From a virus: 47,610 nt of DNA. Positions 46,850-47,610 of the stretch are shown one piece after another; position 1 is the first letter of the stretch, and each line of letters begins with the position of its first letter. The position numbers and the translations under genes are program-made. The stretch covers positions 1 to 47,610 of the IMG/VR virus record IMGVR_UViG_3300040960_000305; one strand, 5' to 3'. Below the pieces are notes generated by a model, which worked only from the letters and a program-made list of their open reading frames with translations, was not told where the DNA came from and did not search any database.

Positions 46850-47610
46850 AAGGTGCTTCCTCCATACTAGTTGACACAAACAACACTGGATAATGTGGTT
46901 TGTCTCCAAAATCTTCTTCAGCTACTTCGAGGTCAGTAAGATACACAAGAGCAGCAACACTAGGATGATGCTCATTGACGTAATCAATTACTGGACTGAT
47001 TCGAGTGCCACCTCTACCTTCGTACGTGACTTTAAGTGGCAATGATTCGCGTGTGTATTCACATGCGTTTTGCACATCATAGTCACATTGTATAAACTGC
47101 ACGCGCTCAGGGTTAAGCTCATGCAATATGTACGAAGTCTCGGAAGTAAACTGTGCTAGCTCATCATCTGTTATAGAGCCAGATGTATCTACAGCAATCG
47201 CTATCTCTTCGAGACAGGGATTATGGAGAGCAGGTAGATACAGACCTCTGGATATGAATCGTCTGTTAGGACGAGCCCATGTAAAATCAGATTTGTTGTT
47301 CGCACGTAAGAAACGAGCCAACACAGCTTTCCAATCGACTTTTGGATCTGTAATTTCTGACACCAGCGACTGCATGTTAGCAGAGAGTTTACCTTGTGCT
47401 TTGGCAGCTTCAGCTGCTTGGTTAACTGCTACTTGCAGTTCCGATTCAATAGCACTAGCAGTACCGCTTGTACCATCGGAATTGGGATGATCCAGCACGC
47501 CACCACAACCACCACCATCTACATACACTGCGTCCCATCCCTGAGGAGGTTCAGGTAGCATATTGTAGATAGCTTCGGTAGTCATGTTTTCGTACTGGTC
47601 ATCCACCAGA
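46827..47610 (-). CDS. VWA-like (DUF2201-type) protein, 5' end missing
   Basis: The frame is open to the window edge, so the N-terminus is missing. The visible ~260 residues include a Gly-rich linker (DGGGCGGVLDHPNSDG), a helical part and a VWA-like domain with an intact metal site motif IAVDTSGSI (D-x-S-x-S), later TYEGRGGTRI and ALVYLTDLEV. DUF2201-type proteins usually have an N-terminal putative metallopeptidase part and work next to a MoxR AAA+ ATPase; such a gene may lie to the right of the window. The phage role is not known; protein remodelling is inferred from the family. Confidence 0.75.
   Translation of the reverse strand, partial: LVDDQYENMTTEAIYNMLPEPPQGWDAVYVDGGGCGGVLDHPNSDGTSGTASAIESELQVAVNQAAEAAKAQGKLSANMQSLVSEITDPKVDWKAVLARFLRANNKSDFTWARPNRRFISRGLYLPALHNPCLEEIAIAVDTSGSITDDELAQFTSETSYILHELNPERVQFIQCDYDVQNACEYTRESLPLKVTYEGRGGTRISPVIDYVNEHHPSVAALVYLTDLEVAEEDFGDKPHYPVLFVSTSMEEAPYGEVIKM

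Overview
The window is part of the genome of a tailed, probably marine and podovirus-like phage of a Gram-negative host. It is AT-rich and almost fully coding, with overlapping starts and stops. The evidence for a phage is the run of head-tail adaptor, internal-virion, tail-fibre and tail-hub genes, a T4-type lysozyme, a three-helix holin, and a replication module with family A DNA polymerase, primase-helicase, SF2 helicase and RecB-like nuclease. Terminase, portal and capsid genes are not in the window and presumably lie to the left of base 1. A Gram-negative host is inferred from the outer-membrane CsgG-type lipoprotein.

Layout. Bases 1-28753 (+) hold structural genes: two adaptors, a GNAT-like protein, four internal-virion proteins (the last 2093 aa with an HExxH zinc-protease motif), repeat-rich tail proteins, a 2348 aa fibre with a C-terminal S74 chaperone, and a 1294 aa tip-like protein. 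A lysozyme with a small membrane protein sits inside this block at 21860-22520. Bases 28765-29832 (+) hold a small basic protein, a thermonuclease-like nuclease and the holin. Bases 29886-34947 (+) hold the most unusual part: a tightly overlapping cassette of CsgF, CsgG, a curlin-repeat protein, a FecR-domain protein and a CHASE2-class III nucleotide cyclase, ending against a small HNH gene (34948-35193). Bases 35252-44078 (-) hold the DNA metabolism genes and a CsrA homologue. A single + gene with its own promoter lies at 44177-44587. It is followed by 451 gene-free bases (44588-45038) full of nested inverted repeats. Bases 45039-47610 (-) hold small unknown and membrane genes and a VWA-like protein cut by the window edge.

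How it may work together. The + strand cassette lies directly downstream of lysis genes, so it is probably expressed late. CsgG would form an outer-membrane pore, CsgF would cap it and display the curlin-like protein, and FecR plus CHASE2-cyclase would form a periplasmic sensing branch that makes cAMP inside the cell. All catalytic residues of the cyclase are visible. The phage also carries CsrA, in hosts a post-transcriptional regulator of biofilm and carbon genes. The minus-strand transcript of the 451-base non-coding region would contain GGA-loop hairpins resembling CsrA sites and end at an intrinsic terminator. The link between these parts is inference; the gene identifications are strong.
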